Shown one piece after another: positions 35,553 to 44,404 of a stretch of DNA of 64,000 nt. The stretch spans positions 558,001-622,000 of the forward strand of contig NZ_KB895452.1 in assembly GCF_000374865.1 (NCBI RefSeq), given 5' to 3'. The position numbers and the translations under genes were made by a program. This DNA comes from Arthrobacter sp. 135MFCol5.1. GTDB taxonomy: Bacteria; Actinomycetota; Actinomycetes; Actinomycetales; Micrococcaceae. Every line of letters begins with the position of its first letter. Position 1 is the stretch's first letter. The notes under the pieces were generated by a model. That model worked only from the letters and a program-made list of their open reading frames with translations, had not been told where the DNA came from and did no database searches.

Positions 35553-36713
35553 ATGGCATTCCTGGTCCTCGCCCTGATCACCGTGGTTGCCATGGCCGGC
35601 CCGTTGCTGGCGCTGCCTGCCAAATGGCGGGTTCCAGTGGTGGCCGGCGAGCTGTTCGCCGGCGTCGCCATTGGCCGTAGCGGGCTGAACCTGGTCGACG
35701 CCTCCGACCCCACGCTGCGGCTCCTGTCCGACGTCGGTTTTGCGCTGCTGATGTTTGTCGTCGGTACCCATGTGCCCGTCAGGGACGCCAGGATCCGGGC
35801 AGCCCTCGGCCACGGTGCGGTGCAGGCCGGGGTGGCTGCGGTTCTGGCTGCCGCCACCGGCGTTGCAGTTGCGGCGGCCTTTGGTACCGGCCATGCCCCG
35901 CTCTACGCGGTCCTGCTCGCTTCCTCCTCGGCGGCGATGGTCCTGCCGATCGTTGACTCCCTGGGCCTCAGCGGCCCTCCCGTGCTGGCTATGACGGCAC
36001 AGGTGGCCATCGCGGATGTCGCCTGCATCGTGGCGCTCCCCCTTGCCTTGGACCCGGTGAACGCCGGCCGGGCCGCGGTAGGCTCCCTCGCCGTCGCGCT
36101 TTGCTCAGTGGTGCTGTTCCTGCTGCTGCGGCGCGCCGAGCAGTCAGGCGCCCGGGCCAGGCTGCATAGACTGTCGGAAAACCGGAGGTTCGCCCTGGAA
36201 CTCCGGATCCAATTGGCAATCCTCTTCGCCCTGGCCGGACTGGCCGTGCTGAACAACGTATCCATCATGTTGGCCGGCTTCGCCTTCGGCCTGGTGGTGG
36301 CGGCCGTGGGTGAGCCCCGGCGCCTTGCCCACCAGTTGTTCGCGGTCAGCGACGGGTTCCTGGGCCCTGTCTTCTTTGTGTGCCTGGGCGCCTCACTGAA
36401 CCTAAGCGAGCTGGCGGCGCACCCTGGCATGATCCTGCTGGGACTGTGCCTCGGTGGCGGATCACTGCTCATCCATGTGGTCCTCCGCCTGCTGGGCGTG
36501 CCGGCCATCCTCGGCGTCCTGTCCGCTGCCCAGCTTGGCATCCCGGTGGCCGCGGCCAGCATCGGAACCCGGACGGGGGTCCTGCTGCCCGGGGAGGGCG
36601 CCGCAGTGCTGCTCGGGGCCTTGGTCACGATCGCCGCGAGTGCCTTTGCAGGGCAGCGTGCCGCCCGGCGGTGGACGCCACCGGCAGCTGCGAAGCCGCT
36701 TCCGACAACCTAG
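35553..36713 (+). CDS. CPA2-family cation/proton antiporter
   Basis: A 386-residue Kef/CPA2-type membrane protein with about 12 helices. The family features are GELFAGVAIGRSGLNLVD (helix 2), LLMFVVGTHV, and AMTAQVAIADVACIVALPLA where an acidic residue in a membrane helix would take part in ion binding. There is no C-terminal TrkA-N/RCK domain, so it is not ligand-gated in the Kef manner. It ends 4 nt inside the convergent winged-helix gene. Confidence 0.85.
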   Translation: MAFLVLALITVVAMAGPLLALPAKWRVPVVAGELFAGVAIGRSGLNLVDASDPTLRLLSDVGFALLMFVVGTHVPVRDARIRAALGHGAVQAGVAAVLAAATGVAVAAAFGTGHAPLYAVLLASSSAAMVLPIVDSLGLSGPPVLAMTAQVAIADVACIVALPLALDPVNAGRAAVGSLAVALCSVVLFLLLRRAEQSGARARLHRLSENRRFALELRIQLAILFALAGLAVLNNVSIMLAGFAFGLVVAAVGEPRRLAHQLFAVSDGFLGPVFFVCLGASLNLSELAAHPGMILLGLCLGGGSLLIHVVLRLLGVPAILGVLSAAQLGIPVAAASIGTRTGVLLPGEGAAVLLGALVTIAASAFAGQRAARRWTPPAAAKPLPTT

Positions 36714-37810
36714 CGGGCCAGGAACTCCAGATACTCCCGCGCGGCCTTGGCAAGCGCTCTTTGGGCTGCCGGGCCGAACGCCGCGGCTGCGTCGAACATT
36801 TCGGGAACGACGACGGCGCTCCGGCCGGTGCCCCGGACCATCCAGGTGCCAGCCACCATTCCCGCGGCCACCAGGGTTTTCTTGAAGATGCCGTTGCCGC
36901 CCGGAACGATCAGGTCGAAGTGCTCCGGGGCCAGGACGGGCGTGCGGTCAGTGTAGCCGAGGACGAACTCGTCGAACCCGGGCAGCAGGTGCACGGAGCG
37001 GGCGCCCGGCAGGCCGGTATCGATGAGGGACGCTGTCTCGGGCGACATCCAGTATGTGGTCCCCTCCCATTCCAGCTGAGCGAGTTGCGCACTGACCTCC
37101 ATGAGCGCGGACCTCACCTCGGTCAGCGGCAGCTGCGTCCACCAGGCGAAGTCCCGGAGCGTGGCCGGGCCGTGGCTGCGGAGGTAGCGCAGCAGGAATT
37201 CCGCCAGGGCCTCCTCCCGGTCCAGGCGGCGGGACGAGGGTATCCACTGGTCGTACGCGGCGATCAGCTGCTGGTTCCCGGCCAGGGGGCCCAGCACCAG
37301 CCAGCCGTGCCGGCAGAGCGAGCCCAGGAGGTGGACGCCCCGCTGCCCTTGGGTCGGCTGGCCGCCGGCGTCGAATTCCCGGAACAATTCCGGGCGGCTG
37401 ATGGGGCCATCCGCCAGGATCCGGTCAAGGGCGATGTCCCGCGCCTTCTCAACGTCCGCCCACGCAATGTCCAGCTGGCGGTGCCGGGCAGCGATGCTCC
37501 GGGTGAGCCGATCGGCCGTTAGGTCGAGCATCCAGCGCAGGTCTTCGGGGGCCACCAGATGAAGCGTTCCGCGCATAGGCCAGGACCGCACCACCGCGCC
37601 GGTGTTGATGGCGGCACGCACGTCCGTGAGTCCGGCACCAGGCATCCGCACTCCCACCGCCCACAGGGCTGCGGGCAGGTCCTGCGCCTGCAAGGCAGTC
37701 ATCCACCGGACCAGTTCCGGCACCGTGCCGCTTCCGCCCGCAAGCCGTTGCGACGCGAGCCGCAGCCTGCCTATCATCCTGCGGTCGCGCAGGGCACCTC
37801 GTGCAGCCAT
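36710..37810 (-). CDS. Winged-helix DNA-binding domain protein (YcaQ-like/HTH_42)
   Basis: A 366-residue protein of the winged-helix/HTH_42 family, related to glycosidases that unhook DNA crosslinks (YcaQ/AZL group). Conserved segments include MTALQAQDLPAALWAVGVRM, VVRSWPMRGTLHLVAPEDL (the catalytic-type region) and HLLPGFDEFVLGYTDR with the QxD/Q-D-like cluster expected near residues 250-270. Whether it is a DNA glycosylase needs the QXD residues to be checked against an alignment. The ATG follows TAGGAT by 6 nt, so it is probably leaderless. Confidence 0.8.
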   Translation of the reverse strand: MAARGALRDRRMIGRLRLASQRLAGGSGTVPELVRWMTALQAQDLPAALWAVGVRMPGAGLTDVRAAINTGAVVRSWPMRGTLHLVAPEDLRWMLDLTADRLTRSIAARHRQLDIAWADVEKARDIALDRILADGPISRPELFREFDAGGQPTQGQRGVHLLGSLCRHGWLVLGPLAGNQQLIAAYDQWIPSSRRLDREEALAEFLLRYLRSHGPATLRDFAWWTQLPLTEVRSALMEVSAQLAQLEWEGTTYWMSPETASLIDTGLPGARSVHLLPGFDEFVLGYTDRTPVLAPEHFDLIVPGGNGIFKKTLVAAGMVAGTWMVRGTGRSAVVVPEMFDAAAAFGPAAQRALAKAAREYLEFLAR

Positions 37811-37816
37811 GGCCCC

Positions 37817-37822
37817 ATCCTA
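37817..37822 (-). promoter_or_regulatory. -10 box, leaderless winged-helix gene
   Basis: TAGGAT on the minus strand, 6 nt before the ATG at 37810. Confidence 0.55.
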
Positions 37823-37859
37823 GGCCGGGGCACGGCTGCCCGGAGCTACACCCGGTCCC

Positions 37860-38927
37860 TTAGAGTTCCAGTCCGATAAGCAGCGGCTCGGGGTGCAGCA
37901 GGATCCCAAAACGGCGTTCGACGCCGGTGCGCACCTCCCGCGCCACGGCCACCATGTCCGCCGCGCTGGCTGAGCCGCGGTTGGTGACGGCGAGCGTGTG
38001 CTTGGTGGACAGGGAGGCGCGGCCCGCGGATACGCTTCCCGGTTCCAGCCCGAACCCCTTGCCGAACCCGGCCTGGTCAATCAGCCACGCTGCCGAGAGT
38101 TTCACCAGTCCGTCCCCTCCTGCCGGATAGCGGGGAGCCGATTCGGGCAGCGTGTCGGCCACGTCCGCCGGGACGATGGGGTTGGTGAAGAACGACCCGG
38201 TGGAATAGGTATCCCTGTCGGCGGCGTCCCACACCATCCCCTTGGAGGCACGCAGGCGGAGCACTTCCCGGCGGACGTCATTGGCGTAAGCGCGCTTGCC
38301 CACCTCGACGCCGAGGGAGCGGGCCAGCTCGGCGTACCGGATGGGCGCGCTCATGCGGCCCAGCGGCAGCTGGAATTCAACAGTGAGGACAACGTACCGG
38401 GGGGAACCGTCAACGGTGGTCCGCTTCAGGATGGAGTCACGGTAGCCGAATTCAAGTTCGGAATTGGTAAACGTCTGCACCGCGTTCCGTTCCCGGTCCC
38501 AGGTGCGGACGGCGGCGATGGTCTGGGATACCTCGGCACCGTACGCTCCCACATTTTGGACGGGCGTGGCCCCGGTGGAGCCAGGGATACCGGACAAGGC
38601 CTCTATCCCCGACCAGGCATGGCGAACGGCGTACTCCACCAACCGGTCCCAATTGTGGCCTGCCTGCACCACGACGGCCACGCCGCCGCACGAGTCCTCC
38701 GCATTCACGGTGAAGCCCTCCGAGGCGATCTTGACCACGGTCCCGGGGTACCCGTCGTCGGACACCAGGAGGTTGGAGCCGCCGCTGATGATCAGGACCT
38801 GCTCGCCGGCGGCATCCGCCGACCTGACGGCATCGATAATCTCGCCCTCGGTCCGGGCCTCGATGAAGGTGCCGGCGGGGCCGCCGACGGCGGACGTGGT
38901 CAGCTGGGAAAGCTTGGTGGCAGTCAC
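37860..38927 (-). CDS. murB: UDP-N-acetylmuramate dehydrogenase
   Basis: A 355-residue FAD enzyme that reduces UDP-GlcNAc-enolpyruvate in peptidoglycan synthesis. FAD-binding: LIISGGSNLLVSDDGYPGTVV in part, GIEALSGIPGSTGATPVQNVGAYG. The active-site Ser appears in the TGSFFTNPIV stretch (Ser near residue 240) and the C-terminal Glu in LHPEPLLIGLEL region. It starts with GTG; TAGTAT lies 9 nt upstream. It is divergent from a secreted protease gene across a 185-bp AT-rich gap. Confidence 0.96.
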   Translation of the reverse strand: MTATKLSQLTTSAVGGPAGTFIEARTEGEIIDAVRSADAAGEQVLIISGGSNLLVSDDGYPGTVVKIASEGFTVNAEDSCGGVAVVVQAGHNWDRLVEYAVRHAWSGIEALSGIPGSTGATPVQNVGAYGAEVSQTIAAVRTWDRERNAVQTFTNSELEFGYRDSILKRTTVDGSPRYVVLTVEFQLPLGRMSAPIRYAELARSLGVEVGKRAYANDVRREVLRLRASKGMVWDAADRDTYSTGSFFTNPIVPADVADTLPESAPRYPAGGDGLVKLSAAWLIDQAGFGKGFGLEPGSVSAGRASLSTKHTLAVTNRGSASAADMVAVAREVRTGVERRFGILLHPEPLLIGLEL

Positions 38928-39112
38928 CCATCAACAATACTAGGGAACGCCCAAGGAGCCCCGGCCAAGCGCCGCCTTGCAAGGAGTAACAGAATCAACA
39001 ATTAACTAACAAACTCAGTGTTGAATATTTACAAACTTGTCATATATGCGTATTTTCGAGCCAGCGGATCACAGACCTGGGTCCGCTTTCCCCGATACCG
39101 CATAGGACTGCT
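38928..39112. promoter_or_regulatory. AT-rich divergent murB/protease region
   Basis: 185 bp, the lowest-GC stretch near here. A good promoter for the protease is TTGAAT (39021-39026), 16 nt, TATATG (39043-39048), giving a leader of about 60 nt. CCTTGCAAGG at 38975-38984 is a 10-bp palindrome. Confidence 0.5.
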
Positions 39113-40093
39113 ATGACCATTACCAGGACTCTGGCCACGAGCCTCATGAGCCTATCGACAGCCGCAGTGTTCGCTTTCTCCTCGGCCGGCGGCGCAACAG
39201 CGGCACCCTCCGCCCCCGGAAACGACGCAGCTCCCGGGATCAGCAGCACCAGGACAACCGGTGACGCCGCGGACTACTGGACGCCGGAGCGGATGCGGGC
39301 AGCCGTCCCCGGCGATTCGCTCGCCAAGAAGGCACTGCAGCGGCAAAAGGGCAATGCTGCCCCGCTGGGGGAAACGCCCAGTAATGGCACCGAAACCAAA
39401 ATCAAGGGATCGGATCCAACGGTCCAGCCGATGGCGAACGCCAGCGAAAGCCCCGTCCCGCATATCGGCAAGGTGTTCTTCACCCTGGGCGGAACCGACT
39501 ATGTGTGCTCGGCCAACTCGGTGGCCGCCACGAACCGGAGCACTGTGTCCACTGCGGGCCACTGCATCAACGAGGGCCCCGGCGCCTTCGCCACCCGGTT
39601 CACGTTCGTCCCCGCCTACCTCAACGGATCCGCCCCGTACGGCAAGTGGACGGCCCGTGCCCTCTACGCCCCCACCCAGTGGAGCTCCTCGGGCAACATG
39701 CAGTACGACACCGGTTTCGCCGTTATGTCGCCGCTGAACGGCCGCAACCTCGCGGACGTCGTGGGCGCCTCCGGGGTCCGGTTCAATGCCGCCCGCGGCC
39801 TCGCCTACAAGGCATTCGGCTACCCGGCCGCGCCGCCTTTCAACGGCGAATCCCTCAAGAGCTGCTCGTGGACGGCCACCAACGATCCCTATAACCCGCA
39901 GTTCAACACCCAAGGCATCCCCTGCAACATGACCGGCGGTTCGTCGGGCGGTCCCTGGTTCATTGGCACCTCCGCGGGCGGTTACCAGAACTCGGTCAAC
40001 AGCTATGGCTACGGCAGCAACTCCACCACCATGTACGGCCCGTATTGGGGCTCGGTCATCCAGTCGGCCTACAACGCCGCCGCCGCTTCCTGA
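39113..40093 (+). CDS. Secreted trypsin-like serine protease
   Basis: A 326-residue secreted protease. The signal peptide ends near residue 32 (after FAFSSAGGATAA). A pro-region of about 90 residues precedes the catalytic domain. The triad is visible: His in STAGHCINEG, Asp in MQYDTGFAVMSP and Ser in MTGGSSGGPWF. Several Cys residues (VCSANS, AGHC, KSCSW, PCNM) can form two disulfides. The form is that of glutamyl endopeptidase-like proteases of actinobacteria. AGGACT stands near the ATG. A strong hairpin follows. Confidence 0.93.
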   Translation: MTITRTLATSLMSLSTAAVFAFSSAGGATAAPSAPGNDAAPGISSTRTTGDAADYWTPERMRAAVPGDSLAKKALQRQKGNAAPLGETPSNGTETKIKGSDPTVQPMANASESPVPHIGKVFFTLGGTDYVCSANSVAATNRSTVSTAGHCINEGPGAFATRFTFVPAYLNGSAPYGKWTARALYAPTQWSSSGNMQYDTGFAVMSPLNGRNLADVVGASGVRFNAARGLAYKAFGYPAAPPFNGESLKSCSWTATNDPYNPQFNTQGIPCNMTGGSSGGPWFIGTSAGGYQNSVNSYGYGSNSTTMYGPYWGSVIQSAYNAAAAS

Positions 40094-40110
40094 CCCACAC
40101 GTGCCAAAAA

Positions 40111-40149
40111 GGTTGAGGGAGGATGCCCGCGGGGCGTCCTCCCTCAACC
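40111..40149. terminator. Strong hairpin between protease and hadB
   Basis: A perfect 13-bp stem (GGTTGAGGGAGGA with its complement) around a 13-nt loop. A run of five A precedes it on the plus strand, so it gives a T-run for the minus-strand genes. It most likely ends the hadAB transcript and perhaps also the protease. Confidence 0.8.
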
Positions 40150-40202
40150 GCGTTAAACAGCCGCACCCGTGAAAACGGCCAGGCTGGGGTGCCAGCGCCT
40201 GG

Positions 40203-40640
40203 TCAGGCCAGCTTGACCTGTGCCTGGGCCTTCATCAACACCTTCTGCCCGGCGGCCACAACCGTGAGGTCAATCCGTGCGGTGTTGGCCTCGGCATCGA
40301 GCTTTCCGATGATGCCGCTGACCTCCACGGTGGCGCCGGGTTCCGTGGTGCCTGTGGTATCGGCGACCAGGACGGGCTTGGTGAAGCGGGTCTGGAAATC
40401 GACGACGGCGGCAGGGTCGCCCGCCCAATCGGTGACCAGCTGGACGGCAGAGCCCATGGTGAACATGCCATGCGCGATGACACCGGGCAGTTCCACGCTG
40501 GTGGCAAAAGCCTCGTTCCAGTGGATGGGGTTGAAGTCCCCGGAGGCGCCGGCATATTTGACCAGGTCCGTGCGGGTCACCTCGATGGTGCGGTTGCCGA
40601 TGTCCTGGCCGGGGCTGAGTTCAGTGAGGCTGGGGCGCAT
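40203..40640 (-). CDS. MaoC-type dehydratase, HadB-like subunit
   Basis: A 145-residue hotdog-fold hydratase. The catalytic His lies in SGDFNPIHWNEAFA, followed by ELPGVIAHGMFTMG, the MaoC signature. It pairs with the upstream HadA-like protein, as in mycobacterial HadAB which dehydrates 3-hydroxyacyl-ACP; HadB-type subunits carry the active site. Gene order and a 2-nt gap favour a heterodimer. As this lineage lacks mycolic acids, a more general fatty-acid role is likely. Confidence 0.88.
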   Translation of the reverse strand: MRPSLTELSPGQDIGNRTIEVTRTDLVKYAGASGDFNPIHWNEAFATSVELPGVIAHGMFTMGSAVQLVTDWAGDPAAVVDFQTRFTKPVLVADTTGTTEPGATVEVSGIIGKLDAEANTARIDLTVVAAGQKVLMKAQAQVKLA

Positions 40641-40642
40641 GG

Positions 40643-41104
40643 TTACTGTCCCTCTCCGCGGACCAGAATGGATGATGTGGTGGTGGTGACCTGTTCGCGG
40701 GAATCCCCGTCGCCGAGGGCAAAGATCTCTGAGCGGGTGGTGATCATGGCGCCGCCGCCCATGGCCCGGACACCGTCGACGTGCAGCTCCGCGACGAGGC
40801 GGTCTCCGGCCACGATGGCGCGGTGGTGGGTGAACCGCTGGTCGGCGTGGACCACGCGGGAGAAGTCGATTCCGGCTTCCGGATCCTCAATGAGCTGGGC
40901 ATCGGCCCGCTGGGCGATGATGATGGCGAACGTGGGTGGGGCCACGAGATCGCGGTGGCCCAACGCCTTTGCTGCCTCAACGTCGAAGTGTGCGGCGTGC
41001 GTGGCCTTCACGGCGCGGGCGAACTCGCGGATTTTCTCCCGGCCAACGTCGTACACCTCTGCGGCAGGGTAGCTGCGGCCCTGCAGGTCAGGATTGATAG
41101 TCAT
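40643..41104 (-). CDS. FAS1-like dehydratase, HadA-like subunit
   Basis: A 153-residue protein of the N-terminal MaoC/FAS1-dehydratase type. Typical segments: YDVGREKIREFARAVKATH near the start, LVAPPTFAIII, and VVHADQRFTHHRAIVAGDRL in the centre. The catalytic His/Asp pair of the active subunit is not evident, matching a structural HadA role. It is the first gene of the pair. A -10 box stands 7 nt before the ATG. Confidence 0.86.
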   Translation of the reverse strand: MTINPDLQGRSYPAAEVYDVGREKIREFARAVKATHAAHFDVEAAKALGHRDLVAPPTFAIIIAQRADAQLIEDPEAGIDFSRVVHADQRFTHHRAIVAGDRLVAELHVDGVRAMGGGAMITTRSEIFALGDGDSREQVTTTTSSILVRGEGQ

Positions 41105-41111
41105 GGATTCC

Positions 41112-41117
41112 AGCCTA
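41112..41117 (-). promoter_or_regulatory. -10 box, leaderless hadA-like gene
   Basis: TAGGCT on the minus strand, 7 nt before the ATG at 41104. Confidence 0.55.
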
Positions 41118-41156
41118 TCCTCAGCGCGTTGGCGGCAGGAAACGTGCGCCGAAACG

Positions 41157-41381
41157 CTACCGGCGGAGGTTCTTCCGGATGGACTGGCCGCGGACCACCA
41201 TGCCGACGACGTGCAGCACCAGGCCCAGCCCGATCAGGGGCAGGGAAGCCATGGCCAGGCCCTGGTTGCCGCCGGTGTTGCCGATGAGGTTGAGGACAAT
41301 GCCGACGGCAATCAGTCCCATCGCGCTGAAGACCAGGACTTTGTAGCGGGTTGGCGCGGTGGCCCAGAATTCGTTCAGCAC
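41157..41381 (-). CDS. Small two-helix membrane protein
   Basis: A 74-residue protein with two hydrophobic helices (VLVFSAMGLIAVGIVLNLIG, then LIGLGLVLHVVGMVVRG) and a basic C-terminus (SIRKNLRR). It starts with GTG, 6 nt after the box TAGACT, so it is probably leaderless. I recognise no function. Confidence 0.8.
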   Translation of the reverse strand: MLNEFWATAPTRYKVLVFSAMGLIAVGIVLNLIGNTGGNQGLAMASLPLIGLGLVLHVVGMVVRGQSIRKNLRR

Positions 41382-41387
41382 CGTCCA

Positions 41388-41393
41388 AGTCTA
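41388..41393 (-). promoter_or_regulatory. -10 box, leaderless small membrane protein gene
   Basis: TAGACT on the minus strand, 6 nt before the GTG at 41381. Confidence 0.55.
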
Positions 41394-41424
41394 CCGAGCC
41401 CGGGGGCCCGGCAAACCCGGCGGG

Positions 41425-42384
41425 TCAGAACAGGGCTTCCTGAAGTGCCGGCACGGCTGAGGCGTACTCCCCCAGCACGATGGTCCTGGCGGCCAGTTGG
41501 GACAGGTTGACCACGAACCCGGCGTCCGTGCCGTCCAGCCGGGCCAGGGCGTTCGCTCCGCTCAGGGACGCGACGTCGAAGCCGTGGCACCCCCGGTCCA
41601 ATGCGTGCGGGTACGCGTGGCGTGGCCCGGCCGCATGGAGGGCCCCGGCATGCACCGGCCGTACCCACTGCTCCGACACGGCGTCGAAGCCCTCGACGGC
41701 GGTGCGGGCCAGCAGGGCCCGCACCTGACCCGCGGCGCGGGCGTTGACGGCCGTCAATTCGGCGGCCGGAAGGGGGTACAACAGGGCCTCGGCCTTGGCC
41801 GCGGACCGGACCTGCTGGGTCAGGCCGGCCTGCTCCGTCACCAGGTCCTCCAGGACACGCACCACCCTTCCGTCCCGTGCCCTGGCGACGTAGGTTGCCG
41901 CCGCGGCTCCCTGTTCGGCCAGCCGGTTCCACTTTCGCGGTCCGGAGGCCGTTCCCACCTTCGTGGTGCCGCCTGCGAAAGTGGCCACATACAGCCAGTG
42001 TTCCTGCATCAGGTAGTCCCGCAAGCCGGGCGTGACCCGGCCGCCACGATGGAAATCATGCATCAGCCGGGACTCGTCCAGCACGAAGCACCGCTCGCAC
42101 TGTTTTCCGCGGGCTGCGGCCGCCGCCGAGGCGCAAGGGAAATGGTCCCGCCGCGTTGACGAGTGAACCACCGTATGCCCCAGGCAGGATTTCCCGGTAA
42201 GGGCCACCTCGAAGCCCAGGCGTGCCCGCGGCGTGAGGCTGAGCTCCCGGAAGTCCCCGTCCGGTGACTGCAGGCGCAAAACCGGGCTGCCGGCGTCGTG
42301 CGCTGCTGTGGACGCCTGCGCCGCCGGGGAGGCGGGGGCCCCATCCCAAAAGACCCCGTGGACCAGATAGGGGGTATCGGCCAA
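41425..42384 (-). CDS. DUF2797 family protein
   Basis: A 319-residue protein matching the DUF2797 group. Two CxxC-like elements lie in the N-terminal half (KSCLGHTV and KQCERCFVL), a possible metal site, followed by the GIY-like centre HWLYVATFAGGTTKVGTASG and the basic stretch RKWNRLAEQGAAAAT, which resemble a GIY-YIG nuclease-type fold. The function is unknown; nucleic-acid binding is inferred. It starts with TTG, with CAGGAG 6 nt upstream. Confidence 0.8.
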   Translation of the reverse strand: MADTPYLVHGVFWDGAPASPAAQASTAAHDAGSPVLRLQSPDGDFRELSLTPRARLGFEVALTGKSCLGHTVVHSSTRRDHFPCASAAAAARGKQCERCFVLDESRLMHDFHRGGRVTPGLRDYLMQEHWLYVATFAGGTTKVGTASGPRKWNRLAEQGAAAATYVARARDGRVVRVLEDLVTEQAGLTQQVRSAAKAEALLYPLPAAELTAVNARAAGQVRALLARTAVEGFDAVSEQWVRPVHAGALHAAGPRHAYPHALDRGCHGFDVASLSGANALARLDGTDAGFVVNLSQLAARTIVLGEYASAVPALQEALF

Positions 42385-42412
42385 CGGGGTCTCCTGCGGG
42401 AACGGGGCGGCG

Positions 42413-43276
42413 TTAAAGGGCCGGCTGGACCCCGAAGGCTACGGCGAGCTTCATGATCTTCTCGGCGCGGCCCAGGCGGGGCAGGTCGGAGCCGTCACGG
42501 ATGACGCGGCCGTTGGCTTCGAAGTCGTTCATGAAGTCGGTGGCCCAGGCGACGTCGGACGGGGTGGGGCTGATGACTTCGTTGATCACCGGGGTCTGGT
42601 CGATCGCCAGGCAGAGCTTGCCGGTCATGCCCATCATCACCGTGATGCCGGTCTGTTCGCGCAGGATGGGGTGGTTGGTGCCCACGGTGGGGCCGTCAAT
42701 GGGGCCCGGCAGGTTGCCTACCCGGCTGGCGACCACCAGCTTGGCGCGGGGGTAGGCCATGGCCTCCGGGGTGGCGGCCATGCCGGTATCGCGGCGGAAG
42801 TCGCCGGAACCGAACGCCAGCCGGAACGCGCCCTGTGCCTTGGCGATGTTGTTGGCTTCCTCGATGCCGACCGCGGATTCCACCAGCGGGATCACGGGGG
42901 TCTTGCCGTCCATGCGGTGGAAGCTCTCGGTCACCTGGTCAGCCGACTCGGTCTTGGCGAGCATGACCCCCAGCAGGCCCGGGGTGCCGCGCAGGCCCGC
43001 GAGGTCATCGGCCCAGAACGGGCTGGTGGCGTCGTTGATCCGGACCCAGGCCTGGCCGCCGGCGGTCAGCCAGTCCACCACATTGGCCCTGGCCTGGTCC
43101 TTCTGCGACGGGTCCACGGCATCTTCAATATCCAGGATGATCGAATCGGCCCGGGACACGGCCGACTGGTCGAAGAGCTCCGGCTTCATGGCATTGACGA
43201 GGAGCCACGAACGGGCGATCTCTGCGGGGATATTGCGTTCCGGCCTTACGGTTTCGGCGGCGATGGTAGACGTCAT
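42413..43276 (-). CDS. CitE-like CoA-ester lyase
   Basis: A 287-residue protein of the HpcH/HpaI aldolase superfamily, CitE-like branch. Seen: RSWLLVNAMKPELF near the start, SIILDIEDAVDPSQK (metal-binding acidic pair), VRINDATSPFWADDL and IPLVESAVGIEEANNIA. The family cleaves or condenses acyl-CoA esters such as citramalyl-, malyl- or 3-hydroxy-3-methylglutaryl-type substrates; the exact one cannot be read from sequence. A -10 box stands 7 nt before the ATG. Confidence 0.88.
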   Translation of the reverse strand: MTSTIAAETVRPERNIPAEIARSWLLVNAMKPELFDQSAVSRADSIILDIEDAVDPSQKDQARANVVDWLTAGGQAWVRINDATSPFWADDLAGLRGTPGLLGVMLAKTESADQVTESFHRMDGKTPVIPLVESAVGIEEANNIAKAQGAFRLAFGSGDFRRDTGMAATPEAMAYPRAKLVVASRVGNLPGPIDGPTVGTNHPILREQTGITVMMGMTGKLCLAIDQTPVINEVISPTPSDVAWATDFMNDFEANGRVIRDGSDLPRLGRAEKIMKLAVAFGVQPAL

Positions 43277-43283
43277 GGTTTCT

Positions 43284-43289
43284 ACAGTA
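43284..43289 (-). promoter_or_regulatory. -10 box, leaderless CitE-like gene
   Basis: TACTGT on the minus strand, 7 nt before the ATG at 43276. Confidence 0.5.
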
Positions 43290-43373
43290 TCCGCCCGGGA
43301 AGCGGCACGGCGAAGAAAACGGCCGGCTTGTGAGGATCAATACGAACTAAACGCGTTATGACCGGATACGGAA

Positions 43374-43415
43374 GCGGCGGGCGCCCTGATGACCATGCAT
43401 CGGGACGCCCGCCGC
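43374..43415 (-). terminator. Hairpin after the aldo/keto reductase gene
   Basis: A 10-bp stem (GCGGCGGGCG with its complement), with two more pairs possible inside. It lies 17 nt after the reductase stop. There is no T-run, so it may be only a partial terminator. Confidence 0.6.
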
Positions 43416-43431
43416 CACCATTGCGGAACGG

Positions 43432-44373
43432 TCAGGGGATGTTGCTGCCGCGCGCCGTCACCCAGAGCCGGTACCAGTCGGCCCGGGTCATGGCACCGGC
43501 CACCCTCTCCGCATCCGCACAGGCGAGGATGCGTTCGGGGTTGGCCGTCCCGATCACCGGCGCGATGCCGGACGGGTGCTTCATCAGCCAGCCCAGCAGG
43601 ACCGACTCGCCGGTGGTCCCGTACTGCACCGCGAGTTCCGCCACAAGTTCTGCGGTGGCGGCCTCTGCAGGGGCCGGGCTTTCCAGCTCCGCCCCGGTGT
43701 AGGCGCCGCGGGCGAGGGACCCGTACGCCTGCAGGGTGATGTTGTTGCGGGCGCAGTACTCCAGCGTGCCGTGCGGGAAGCTGTACTCCAGGTGGTCCGG
43801 GTGGTTGACCAGGACCTGGCTTTCCAGCCATGCCCGCTTGAGCAGGCTCATCTCAAGCTGGTTGGCCACCACCGGCGTCTCCAGCCGGTCCCGCAAAGCC
43901 TCGATCTGGGCGGCGGACATGTTGGATACGCCCAACTGCCGGACCTTGCCTTCGGCCATCAGCTGCCCGACGGCGGACGCGACCTCCGCCGGGTCCGCCA
44001 GCGGATCCGGGCGGTGCAGCAGCAGGACGTCCACGAAGTCCGTCCGAAGCCTCCCGAGGCTGCTGTTGACCCGCTCCAGGATGCCTTCCCGGCTGAGGTC
44101 GTAGTGGGTCTGCAGGCCGCGTTCATTGAGCCGGATGCCGCACTTGGTCTGCAGCCGGATCCGCTCCCGCAGGCCCGGGGTGGCCGCCAGCACCTCGCCG
44201 AAAACTGCTTCCGACTTGCCCCGCCGGTAGATGTCCGCGTGATCGAACAGGGTGATCCCGGCGTCCATCGCCGCCTGGACGGCGGCAGCGGCCTGGTCCA
44301 CATGCTTGGCTTCATGCGGCTCGTCAGACCAGCTGCCGCCCAGTCCCATGCACCCGTAGATGAGTTCCTGCAT
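43432..44373 (-). CDS. Aldo/keto reductase
   Basis: A 313-residue NADPH-dependent oxidoreductase of the AKR superfamily, YdhF-like. The TIM-barrel tetrad is visible: Asp and Tyr in LFDHADIYRRGKSEA, Lys in RLQTKCGIRL and His in FVDVLLLHRPDPL. VRQLGVSNMSAAQIE and the NADP-binding VIGTANPERI end follow. I chose the ATG at 44373; a GTG 9 nt upstream is also possible. It is close to the glucosidase gene upstream (31 nt), possibly in the same transcript. Confidence 0.92.
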   Translation of the reverse strand: MQELIYGCMGLGGSWSDEPHEAKHVDQAAAAVQAAMDAGITLFDHADIYRRGKSEAVFGEVLAATPGLRERIRLQTKCGIRLNERGLQTHYDLSREGILERVNSSLGRLRTDFVDVLLLHRPDPLADPAEVASAVGQLMAEGKVRQLGVSNMSAAQIEALRDRLETPVVANQLEMSLLKRAWLESQVLVNHPDHLEYSFPHGTLEYCARNNITLQAYGSLARGAYTGAELESPAPAEAATAELVAELAVQYGTTGESVLLGWLMKHPSGIAPVIGTANPERILACADAERVAGAMTRADWYRLWVTARGSNIP

Positions 44374-44404
44374 CAGGGGCACCCGGTTCCACGGCTGCCG
44401 TGCA

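Noticed and set aside
34266..35894. A 542-codon minus-strand open frame opposite asd
   Set aside because: It is a shadow of asd and the antiporter gene caused by GC-rich codon use. The product is His/Gly/Gln-rich with no domain.
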